From NCBI GenBank assembly GCA_002420105.1, contig DIHJ01000023.1:1-9580 (forward strand): a stretch of 9,580 bases of DNA, read 5' to 3'. Below, piece by piece: positions 1 to 5,108 of the stretch (position 1 is the stretch's first letter; each line of letters starts with the position of its first letter). A model generated the notes under the pieces. It searched no databases, was not told the origin of the DNA, and worked only from the letters and a program-made list of their open reading frames with translations. The DNA is from Nitrospira sp. UBA5699. GTDB lineage: Bacteria; Nitrospirota; Nitrospiria; Nitrospirales; Nitrospiraceae. The translations under genes were made by a program, and so were the position numbers.

Positions 1-39
1 TTAGCAAACCGTCGCCTTCGGCCACTCGGCCACCTCTCC
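1..39 (-). tRNA. tRNA-Ser(GCU), 5' half only
   Basis: Read on the minus strand from position 39, the sequence begins with a serine-type acceptor strand (GGAGAGG), then TG and the D-arm GCCGAGTGG...GGC. An anticodon stem-loop follows, with loop TTGCTAA, giving anticodon GCU for AGC/AGU codons. The window edge cuts the gene just after the anticodon loop, so the long variable arm, T arm and 3' end are not visible. A good promoter lies about 90 bp upstream (128-156). Together with tRNA-Ser(UGA) and serS it makes this stretch a serine-decoding neighbourhood. The identity is firm from the anticodon and the class II style D-arm; completeness cannot be judged. Confidence 0.88.
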
Positions 40-127
40 ACGACATCCGGACTCATGTGTGTGCGGGTTTCCTCGTCGTTGCTGCGGTTTCGGCGACGAC
101 TATCGGACGACCGGCAAGCGAGGCGTG

Positions 128-156
128 ATGATACCTCAGGCGGTGCGGCGGTACAA
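128..156 (-). promoter_or_regulatory. Sigma70-like promoter for tRNA-Ser(GCU)
   Basis: On the minus strand, TTGTAC (151-156) and TATCAT (128-133) are separated by exactly 17 bp. The -10 box matches the consensus at five of six bases; the -35 is weaker (the TTG is kept). Transcription would start near 121, giving an ~80-nt leader before the mature tRNA 5' end at 39, to be removed by RNase P. The position downstream of the 101-aa gene suggests that the tRNA is transcribed independently. Confidence 0.5.
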
Positions 157-233
157 GGGTTTTGCGAGGGACGCCGGGGCGTAACCGGGAGAATCTTCGC
201 GAGGGCGATCCGGCTGCTTCGCCTCTCCTTCCG

Positions 234-539
234 TTACTGGTCCACCTGCAATCGTGCCGGTTTCAGGGCGCCGATCCAATGACGGATACGGGAAAGATCG
301 AGCTTGATCTCCCGCTGCCACCGCGAAGCCGGGGAAGGCTGGACCGGAGCGACGGCCGTGGGCCGGTCGGCTTGATGGTAGAGGGCATGGATGCGGGCCG
401 CCTGTTCGAAATACCGCGGTTCGACATGCCCCGGTCTGACGACTCCGCTGACCGAAAGCATCTGCAGGGCCATGCGCATCTGCCTGCGGCGCGCGCGTTG
501 TCTCTTCACGTACTGGAACGGTGCCGTCAACATTCTCAT
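234..539 (-). CDS. Small basic hypothetical protein (101 aa)
   Basis: I do not recognise this family. The protein is rich in Arg, Gln and Ala. Its N-terminal ~25 residues are strongly basic and look helical (KRQRARRRQ near residues 12-20). The middle is proline-containing, and a second amphipathic stretch near residues 75-90 contains a Trp. There is no signal peptide, membrane segment or cysteine. The start at 539 is supported by a GAGGAG Shine-Dalgarno about 8 nt upstream; a second in-frame ATG lies at 533. It begins 36 nt downstream of the zinc-ribbon gene on the same strand, so the two are probably co-transcribed. The basic N-terminus would fit nucleic-acid or ribosome contact, but that is a guess. 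The ribosome site and operon context argue that it is real. Confidence 0.6.
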   Translation of the reverse strand: MRMLTAPFQYVKRQRARRRQMRMALQMLSVSGVVRPGHVEPRYFEQAARIHALYHQADRPTAVAPVQPSPASRWQREIKLDLSRIRHWIGALKPARLQVDQ

Positions 540-575
540 CGGTGACTCCTCGTCGGTGAGTTGAACGACAGAGAG

Positions 576-776
576 CTACATCCAAAGAATACGACCGAGA
601 TCCTCGTCGATGTCTCTCGGACGCTGGCACTGTGTACAGCGCGCAAACAGTTTTCCCACCTGAGGCGGCTTGTCGCTTCGCAGCACCAGTTGATAGGTCC
701 GGCTGCCACAGCAGGAACAGGCTTTACCGCGCACGTTTCTGCGAATGGCTCCGATCTTTCCCTCCTGTTTCTGCAT
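576..776 (-). CDS. Small zinc-ribbon-like protein (66 aa)
   Basis: This is a short protein with two cysteine knuckles, C20-x2-C23 (inside CSCC, residues 20-23) and C47-x2-C50, separated by about 23 residues. The arrangement is typical of a four-Cys zinc ribbon. The N-terminal 18 residues are basic, and the tail is acidic (DIDEDLG, residues 55-61). The reading frame is open much further upstream, but I chose the ATG at 776 because a strong GAGGAGG Shine-Dalgarno lies 7 nt before it and the upstream translation is low-complexity and lacks domain character. The partner gene follows 36 nt downstream. Small zinc ribbons often bind RNA, DNA or ribosomes; the exact role here is unknown. C22 is an extra cysteine. 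Confidence 0.7.
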   Translation of the reverse strand: MQKQEGKIGAIRRNVRGKACSCCGSRTYQLVLRSDKPPQVGKLFARCTQCQRPRDIDEDLGRILWM

Positions 777-1083
777 GGATGCCCTCCTCGAGGTTAAGCG
801 CGCCACCGGAAATCCGTTGCACACATGCGCGCATCTTGGCGGACGGCCGAAAGTTTGAAAATACCGAGGACGTAGGTGGAGCCTCACCAAAAGAGGGAAC
901 TTCTGAGAGGGCATGAAAAGGCCCGGCGGTCTCAAAATATCAAGAGGTTGGCGATGGATAGGGAGAGCACGCGGCATCCCGTAGGTACGAGACCGGGATT
1001 GTCTGACACGGAAGGGGGGAATTTTCGCTTCCCCTCTGATCGGCGGAAAGAGGGTTGGACGGCGGCATGAGGAGGGCGGAGGC

Positions 1084-1111
1084 AGGTCTCCCCAGGAGGA
1101 AGCAGAGACCT
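1084..1111. repeat. Inverted repeat, 7-bp stem
   Basis: AGGTCTC (1084-1090) and GAGACCT (1105-1111) are perfect inverted copies around a 14-nt loop. No T-run follows on either strand, so it is not a standard intrinsic terminator. It lies 5 bp from the second hairpin in the presumed leader of the zinc-ribbon operon. Confidence 0.5.
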
Positions 1112-1116
1112 CTTCT

Positions 1117-1142
1117 CGCTCCGGGGTGGGCATACCGGAGCG
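1117..1142. repeat. Inverted repeat, 8-bp GC-rich stem
   Basis: CGCTCCGG (1117-1124) pairs perfectly with CCGGAGCG (1135-1142) around a 10-nt loop. There is no adjacent T-run. It is immediately next to the 1084-1111 hairpin, and the pair could form a structured RNA leader or protein site upstream of the two small genes. Confidence 0.5.
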
Positions 1143-1161
1143 CGAACCCCCGCCCTTGATC

Positions 1162-1190
1162 AATAAACCAAATGAAGCGGGAACTCACAA
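1162..1190 (-). promoter_or_regulatory. Weak sigma70-like promoter candidate upstream of the small-gene pair
   Basis: On the minus strand, TTGTGA (1185-1190) and TTTATT (1162-1167) lie 17 bp apart, each matching the consensus at four of six bases. It sits in a locally AT-richer patch between the tRNA and the hairpins. It would give a long leader before the gene at 776. The match is modest and could be chance. Confidence 0.25.
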
Positions 1191-1259
1191 GCTAGTAGAA
1201 GTCCCGAGGGGGAGGCGGCTCAATCAACCAGACGGATCCGGACCGATCGACGGGGAATC

Positions 1260-1274
1260 CGGGAGAATCTCCCG
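1260..1274. repeat. Short palindrome 3' of tRNA-Ser(UGA)
   Basis: CGGGAGA and TCTCCCG face each other around a single base, 15 nt past the tRNA CCA end. It could contribute to 3'-end formation or transcription termination of the tRNA. The loop is very tight (effectively a 6-bp stem with 3 nt) and no T-run follows, so it is not a confident terminator. Confidence 0.35.
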
Positions 1275-1288
1275 TGCCGGCTGAAATA

Positions 1289-1378
1289 TGGCGGAGGGGG
1301 CGAGATTTGAACTCGCGGACCCCTTACGAGGTCTCCGGTTTTCAAGACCGGCACGTTCGGCCGCTCCGTCACCCCTCC
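1289..1378 (-). tRNA. tRNA-Ser(UGA), complete, CCA encoded
   Basis: The minus strand folds as a full class II tRNA. The acceptor GGAGGGG pairs with CCCCTCC, followed by discriminator G and an encoded CCA at the 3' end (1291-1289). The D-arm is the serine type. The anticodon stem is CCGGT/ACCGG with loop CTTGAAA, giving anticodon UGA for UCA and other UCN codons. A long variable arm pairs GACC with GGTC, and the T arm GCGAG/CTCGC holds TTCAAAT. At 90 nt it is normal for tRNA-Ser. It lies downstream of serS on the same strand and is directly abutted by one copy of a duplicated spacer element, which ends at the tRNA 5' end. No strong independent promoter is obvious, so transcription may come from the spacer or from serS. 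Confidence 0.95.
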
Positions 1379-1473
1379 ATACCCTGCTTGACCCGACCAG
1401 GAGCCTTTACGATGGTTCTTGGCGACTGGATACAACACCTTCTGGGACCCTCGGGCTACGCGCCGCCGACGGG
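1378..1473 (-). repeat. Tandem spacer element, tRNA-proximal copy
   Basis: This copy and 1495-1589 are the same element, offset by 117 bp. Positions 1378-1442 match 1495-1559 with only two substitutions (1382/1499 and 1427/1544). The following ~30 bp is a diverged hairpin with one gap. On the minus strand the order is hairpin (1448-1472, a 7-bp stem with one mismatch), then the ~65-nt conserved block, then directly the tRNA 5' end. Within the conserved block CCAG...CTGG and GCC...GGC can pair. The change at 1427/1544 turns an A:U pair into G:U, so pairing is kept. I do not recognise the element; it may be a tRNA leader, a small RNA or a repeat family. Confidence 0.8.
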
Positions 1474-1494
1474 ATAAGCAATATTTAATTGTCT

Positions 1495-1589
1495 CATATC
1501 CTGCTTGACCCGACCAGGAGCCTTTACGATGGTTCTTGGCGACCGGATACAACACCTTCGGAAGCCGTCGGATTGCTCCCGCCGACGGG
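1495..1589 (-). repeat. Tandem spacer element, serS-proximal copy
   Basis: Second copy of the element found next to the tRNA. Its hairpin is perfect: CCGTCGG (1565-1571) with CCGACGG (1582-1588), loop 10 nt, and it begins about 20 nt after the serS stop on the minus strand. An AT-rich ~20-bp patch (1474-1494) separates the two copies. The hairpin could end or stabilise the serS mRNA, but it lacks a T-run. Both substitutions relative to the other copy are also synonymous in one minus-strand frame that reads through both copies, which may be chance. Confidence 0.8.
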
Positions 1590-1607
1590 GCATAGGCGCT
1601 TGCCGGA

Positions 1608-2894
1608 CTATTCCTTCTCGATCCGTGCCATTCCCCCCATGTAGGGGCGCAGGATTTCGGGAATCAGGACCGACCCGTCCGGCTGCTGATAATTCTCCAG
1701 GATGGCGACCAGCGTGCGCCCGATCGCCAGTCCGGACCCGTTCAACGTGTGGACAAACTCGGTCTTGCTGTCCTTCTTCCCTCCGGCGCCCTTCCAGCGG
1801 ATGCCGGCGCGCCTAGCCTGGAATCCTTCGAAGTTGCTGCAGGAGGAGATCTCCCGGTACTGGTTCTGGGAGGGGAGCCAGACCTCGATGTCGTACGTCT
1901 TGGCCGCGGAGAATCCCATGTCGCCGGTGCAGAGCGCCATGACGCGATAATGAAGGCCCAATCGCTGGAGGACGGTCTCGGCATGGCCGGTGAGCCGTTC
2001 CAGCTCTTCATATGACTGGTCCGCTTTGGTAAAGGCGACCAGTTCGACCTTATTGAACTGGTGAAGCCGGATCAAGCCCCTGGTGTCCTTTCCGTAGGAG
2101 CCTGCTTCCCGGCGGAAGCAAGGGGTATAGGCGGTGTAGCGAACCGGCAGGGCCGATTCGTTGAGGATTTCCTCCCGATGGAGGTTCGTCACCGGCACTT
2201 CCGCCGTGGGGATCAGGAAATAATCCTCGTCGCGCAGACGAAACAGGTCCTCCTCGAATTTCGGGAGCTGGCCGGTGCCCGTCATGGCCAACCGGTTCAC
2301 CATCAGGGGCGGCATCACCTCCCGATACCCATGCTCGGTCGTATGGAGGTCGAGCATGAAGTTGATCAAGGCCCGTTCCAGTCTGGCGCCGGCGCCGGTC
2401 AGAACGGCAAAGCGCGCGCCGGCGATCTTCGCGGCGCGATCGAAGTCCAGAATGCCGAGCGCTTCGCCGATGTCCCAGTGCGCCTTGGGCGGGGCGGTCA
2501 GCAACGGCGGCGCCCCCCAGCGGCGGACCTCCCGGTTCTCCTCGGCGGTCCTGCCGACGGGTACGGTTTCATGCGGCAGATTGGGAATGCGGAGGGCCAG
2601 ATCGCTCAGGCTCTCTTCGATCGTCCGCAGCGCCGTTTCGCCTTCCGCAATCCGCTCGCCGACCGCCTTCATGGCCGCGACGGCCGTCTCGGCCGGCTGT
2701 TTCTCCCGCTTCAGTCGGGCGACCTCGTCGGATCCTTTTTTCAGATCGGCCCGCAGTTGCTCCACCCGTCCGGTCAATGCCCGTCGCTCTTCGATGAGTT
2801 TGCGGAGCGTTTCCCATTGCACGTCCGCGCCGCGCGGACCGAGCCGGTCGCGGATCGCGTCGAGATGGTCCCGCAGGGTGCGTAAGTCGTGCAT
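1608..2894 (-). CDS. serS: Seryl-tRNA synthetase
   Basis: Cytoplasmic class II aminoacyl-tRNA synthetase that charges tRNA-Ser with serine. At 428 residues it has the normal bacterial length. The N-terminal ~100 residues form the charged coiled-coil arm that grips the long variable arm of tRNA-Ser. The catalytic core follows: motif 1 around GYREVMPPL (189-197), the serine-binding TAEVP (230-234), motif 2 from FRREAGSYG (260-268) on, the GDMGFSAAKTYDIEVW region (324-339), and motif 3 NGSGLAIGRTLVAILE (385-400) with its conserved Arg393. The start is the ATG at 2894, giving the familiar MHDLR beginning. A TTG farther upstream at 2951 is part of the promoter -35 box and cannot be the start. No clear Shine-Dalgarno is seen. 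Two tRNA-Ser genes follow on the same strand. Confidence 0.97.
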   Translation of the reverse strand: MHDLRTLRDHLDAIRDRLGPRGADVQWETLRKLIEERRALTGRVEQLRADLKKGSDEVARLKREKQPAETAVAAMKAVGERIAEGETALRTIEESLSDLALRIPNLPHETVPVGRTAEENREVRRWGAPPLLTAPPKAHWDIGEALGILDFDRAAKIAGARFAVLTGAGARLERALINFMLDLHTTEHGYREVMPPLMVNRLAMTGTGQLPKFEEDLFRLRDEDYFLIPTAEVPVTNLHREEILNESALPVRYTAYTPCFRREAGSYGKDTRGLIRLHQFNKVELVAFTKADQSYEELERLTGHAETVLQRLGLHYRVMALCTGDMGFSAAKTYDIEVWLPSQNQYREISSCSNFEGFQARRAGIRWKGAGGKKDSKTEFVHTLNGSGLAIGRTLVAILENYQQPDGSVLIPEILRPYMGGMARIEKE

Positions 2895-2922
2895 ACGATT
2901 GAGGTTCCGGATAAGCGGCTGG

Positions 2923-2951
2923 AATCTAGCATCGAGGTCGGGAGGAGTCAA
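2923..2951 (-). promoter_or_regulatory. Sigma70-like promoter for serS
   Basis: On the minus strand, TTGACT (2946-2951, five of six) and TAGATT (2923-2928, four of six) are spaced by 17 bp. Initiation near 2916 would give a short leader of about 22 nt before the ATG at 2894. This supports that ATG over the upstream TTG, which lies inside the -35 box. Confidence 0.6.
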
Positions 2952-2974
2952 TCAGACGGCGCTTTCCGCGCCGG

Positions 2975-3004
2975 TTGACAGCGCCGGCATGAACGAGGGA
3001 CCAT
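2975..3004 (+). promoter_or_regulatory. Possible promoter for the radical SAM gene
   Basis: A perfect TTGACA (2975-2980) is followed after 18 bp by the poor -10 candidate GACCAT (2999-3004). Initiation would fall almost at the ATG at 3011. A Shine-Dalgarno-like GAGGGA (2995-3000) overlaps it, so either the -10 or the ribosome site reading may be wrong. It diverges from the serS promoter. Confidence 0.3.
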
Positions 3005-3010
3005 TCAGCC

Positions 3011-4048
3011 ATGCGAGTCGTGACGAATCCCCCCAATCCGTTCGAGTCCCGTCACCGAGAGCTGCTCGAACCGGCTCCATCCGTGCGACTCGAACTCTAC
3101 GAAGATGCAACGCGAGAAATTCTGAGCCGCAACGAGAGTCCGGATCTTCCCTTTCGTTGGAGCCTCAATCCTTACCGTGGCTGCGTCCACGGCTGCCTCT
3201 ATTGCTATGCCAGGCCCACGCACGAATATTGGGGATTCGGCGCCGGGACGGATTTCGAGTCGAAGATCATCGTTAAGCGGGACGCGCCGGCGCTGCTGCG
3301 CAAGGCGTTTGAGAAACGGTCGTGGAAAGGGGAGTTGATCGTGTTCTCCGGCAACACCGACTGCTATCAGCCGATGGAAGCGTCGTTGAGCCTGACCAGA
3401 TCCTGCCTGGAGGTCTGTGCCGAGTACCGGAATCCCGTCGGAGTGATCACCAAAGGAATCCTGGTGCTGCGCGACCTCGACCTGTTGCGGCAACTGCGGC
3501 GGGCGGCCTGGGTGCGGGTCTACTTCAGCGTTCCGTTCGCGGACGAGGAGGTGGCCCGGAAAGTCGAGCCGCACGCTCCAACGAGCCGGAAACGGTTCGA
3601 GGCCATGGCCCGGCTGTCGGATGCCGGCATTCCGACGGGGCTGTCGATCTCGCCGATCATTCCGGGGCTCAACGATCAGGACATTCCGGAACTGCTGGAC
3701 CGGGCGAAGGGAGCCGGAGCCACGGACGCCATGGCGACTCTCGTGCGTCTTTCCGGTCCCGTGGAGCAGGTGTTCCTGGAACGGATGGGACGGGCGTTTC
3801 CGGACCGGCTCGCGAAAATCACCCGCCGGATTCAGGATGTCCGCGGCGGCGCGATGACCGACGGCGCGTTCTTCACCCGCCATCACGGGGCGGGGCCCTA
3901 TTGGGCCATGATCGAACGGCTGTTTGAGGTGGCGAAACGGAAGGCGGGGTTTCCGGACCGGGATGGTGAAACCGTTCCGGGCACGTTCCGTCGTCCCGGC
4001 GGCGGGCAGGCCGCATTGTTCCAACCGGTTCCGGAGGAGCAGGCATGA
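3011..4048 (+). CDS. PA0069-family (SplB-related) radical SAM protein
   Basis: A 345-residue radical SAM protein. The iron-sulfur motif C58-x3-C62-x2-C65 (in GCVHGCLYCYA) is intact and would bind the 4Fe-4S cluster that cleaves S-adenosylmethionine. Just after it come ARPTHEYWGF (67-76) and FSGNTDCYQPME. This pattern marks the COG1533 group related to spore photoproduct lyase and typical of the PA0069 family, whose reaction is not established. A barrel-like body continues to about residue 300, ending with a variable Arg/Pro/Gly-rich tail. The ATG at 3011 is preceded by GAGGGA. Its stop overlaps the start of the rhodanese gene (ATGA), so the two are translated together. The family is confident; the substrate is unknown. 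True SplB activity is unlikely to be assignable from sequence. Confidence 0.92.
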   Translation: MRVVTNPPNPFESRHRELLEPAPSVRLELYEDATREILSRNESPDLPFRWSLNPYRGCVHGCLYCYARPTHEYWGFGAGTDFESKIIVKRDAPALLRKAFEKRSWKGELIVFSGNTDCYQPMEASLSLTRSCLEVCAEYRNPVGVITKGILVLRDLDLLRQLRRAAWVRVYFSVPFADEEVARKVEPHAPTSRKRFEAMARLSDAGIPTGLSISPIIPGLNDQDIPELLDRAKGAGATDAMATLVRLSGPVEQVFLERMGRAFPDRLAKITRRIQDVRGGAMTDGAFFTRHHGAGPYWAMIERLFEVAKRKAGFPDRDGETVPGTFRRPGGGQAALFQPVPEEQA

Positions 4049-4413
4049 AGCACAATCCCGGGTTTCTCAAGTTGGTCGATGCCGCGAGAGTTCGTGTGAA
4101 GGAATGCACGGTGGCCGAGGCGAAGGCCCGCCTCGATCGCGGCGAGGTCGCGCATTTCCTGGACGTCCGTGAGGACCACGAATTTGCCAAGGATCACGCG
4201 AAAGGGGCGCGCCACGTGGGGAAGGGAATCATCGAACGGGATATCGAGACGTTGATCCCCGACAAGCAGGCGACGATCGTGCTCTATTGCGGCGGGGGCT
4301 ACCGGTCGGTGCTCGCGGCGGACGCGTTGCAGCAGATGGGCTATACGCGCGTGACGTCGATGGACGGAGGGATCAGAGCCTGGAGGGATGCCGGCTATCC
4401 GATGGAACCGTGA
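4045..4413 (+). CDS. Single-domain rhodanese-like protein
   Basis: A 122-residue cytoplasmic protein made of one rhodanese domain. It contains the DVRE motif (40-43) and the active-site loop CGGGYRS (82-88), whose Cys82 would carry persulfide sulfur. DGGIRAW near the C-terminus is also characteristic. A six-residue loop starting at Cys is the length usual for sulfurtransferases. The ATG overlaps the upstream stop by four bases (ATGA), and GGAGGAG sits 5 nt before it (4033-4039), inside the radical SAM gene. Coupling to an iron-sulfur radical SAM enzyme suggests sulfur supply or thiol chemistry linked to that enzyme, but the sequence does not prove it. The specific donor and acceptor are unknown. 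Confidence 0.93.
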   Translation: MKHNPGFLKLVDAARVRVKECTVAEAKARLDRGEVAHFLDVREDHEFAKDHAKGARHVGKGIIERDIETLIPDKQATIVLYCGGGYRSVLAADALQQMGYTRVTSMDGGIRAWRDAGYPMEP

Positions 4414-4439
4414 CGGGACCCCGCATCACGGGGTCCCGT
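4413..4439. terminator. Strong hairpin between convergent rhodanese and OmpH genes
   Basis: An 11-bp perfect stem, ACGGGACCCCG (4413-4423) with CGGGGTCCCGT (4429-4439), encloses the 5-nt loop CATCA. It begins at the last base of the rhodanese stop codon and lies 15 bp from the end of the OmpH gene. The position between convergent genes suggests a bidirectional terminator. Neither side has a T-run, so it may act with Rho or as an mRNA 3'-end stabiliser. Confidence 0.65.
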
Positions 4440-4453
4440 GCCCCGGGGAGATC

Positions 4454-5017
4454 TTACCGGTTGTTGACCCGATCGAATTCCTTGATGACCTGCTCGGTGA
4501 GATCGATCGCGTCCTTGTTGTAGATGACGATCTTCACGGTCTGCTCGCTGCCCTTGTCCACGACGATGGAGAACCCGCCCTTTTCCGCCACGGCCTGCGT
4601 TGCGGAGGCGATCTTCTTCATGTACTCGTCGACGAGCTCTTTCTGCTTGCCCTGCAGTTCCTGGTTAAACTCCTGCGCGCGCTTCTGGTAGTCCTGAATT
4701 TTCGCGCGGAACTGGGTTTCCTTGTCCTTCTTTTCCGCCTCGCTGAGTTTGGCCGCCGACTCCTTCAGCGTCCGTTCCGTGTTGCGCAGCTCTTCTTCGT
4801 CCCGGGACAGGAGCTTCTGTCTCGTCGAGACATATTCCTTGAGTCCGTCCAACGCCTTCTTGCCGGCTTTCGACTTTTCCAGTACGGCCTGCGGATCGAT
4901 CACGCCCATTTTGAACGGGTCCGCCGCCGTAGCCGCAGAGGCCAGGCCGATGAGCAGGGCGCCCGACGCACAGATGGACAGAATGGTCTGACCCCAGGGG
5001 GTCTTCGCGGTCAACAT
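4454..5017 (-). CDS. OmpH/Skp-family periplasmic chaperone
   Basis: A 187-residue protein of the Skp (OmpH) family, which holds unfolded outer-membrane proteins in the periplasm. A signal peptide is clear: a positive start, a hydrophobic core around residues 11-28, and a probable cleavage after A-T-A (29-31). The mature protein opens with MGVIDPQAVLEKSKAGK, as usual for the family. A long charged coiled coil follows (about residues 50-145), then the C-terminal beta part containing IVVDKG and the family-typical IDLTEQVIKEFD. The start at 5017 has AAGGAG 8 nt upstream; a longer reading to 5203 would pass through the promoter and the neighbouring gene. It has its own promoter (5067-5095). No bamA or lpxD neighbour is present, unlike the common arrangement. 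Confidence 0.9.
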   Translation of the reverse strand: MLTAKTPWGQTILSICASGALLIGLASAATAADPFKMGVIDPQAVLEKSKAGKKALDGLKEYVSTRQKLLSRDEEELRNTERTLKESAAKLSEAEKKDKETQFRAKIQDYQKRAQEFNQELQGKQKELVDEYMKKIASATQAVAEKGGFSIVVDKGSEQTVKIVIYNKDAIDLTEQVIKEFDRVNNR

Positions 5018-5066
5018 GGTGTCTGCTCCTTGATGGATGAAAGGCACGAGCCGTCTCAAGCAGATG

Positions 5067-5095
5067 AGAATAGCGGCGGATGGGGGGCCTGTCAA
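5067..5095 (-). promoter_or_regulatory. Strong sigma70-like promoter for the OmpH/Skp gene
   Basis: On the minus strand, a consensus TTGACA (5090-5095) and TATTCT (5067-5072) are separated by 17 bp. Initiation near 5060 gives a ~43-nt leader with a good ribosome site. It lies immediately after the HD-GYP stop codon, so the chaperone can be expressed apart from the upstream operon. Confidence 0.7.
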
Positions 5096-5108
5096 GGGAT
5101 CGGGAGGG

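Larger units (their letters stand above)
777..1288. other. Gene-free stretch between tRNA-Ser(UGA) and the zinc-ribbon gene
   Basis: About 510 bp without a supportable coding region. Open frames cross it on both strands, but none has a convincing start, ribosome site or protein character. It contains two perfect hairpins (1084-1111 and 1117-1142), a small palindrome just 3' of the tRNA (1260-1274), and one weak minus-strand promoter candidate (1162-1190). If that promoter is used, the zinc-ribbon mRNA has a leader of roughly 380 nt. Alternatively the small genes are read through from the tRNA transcript. Confidence 0.5.

Noticed and set aside
1381..1442. Signal recognition particle RNA (small 4.5S type) in the spacer element
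   Set aside because: A GGTCGGGTC...AAGCAG string loosely recalls the SRP RNA core, but the conserved GGAAGGAAGCAG loop and long hairpin are absent, and the unit is too short.
1220..1555. Minus-strand open frame of 111 codons crossing tRNA-Ser(UGA) and both spacer copies
   Set aside because: It runs through a tRNA and repeated spacer DNA, and no convincing start was seen. It is probably the type of spurious frame that tRNA-Ser genes generate, although its two synonymous differences are noted under the spacer finding.
1495..1607. T-box riboswitch linked to serS or tRNA-Ser
   Set aside because: The element lies downstream, not upstream, of serS, and no T-box consensus or antiterminator was seen.
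2895..2951. Longer serS reading from a TTG at 2951
   Set aside because: The TTG is part of the -35 box of a good serS promoter, and the added residues do not resemble SerRS. The ATG at 2894 gives the normal length and family start.
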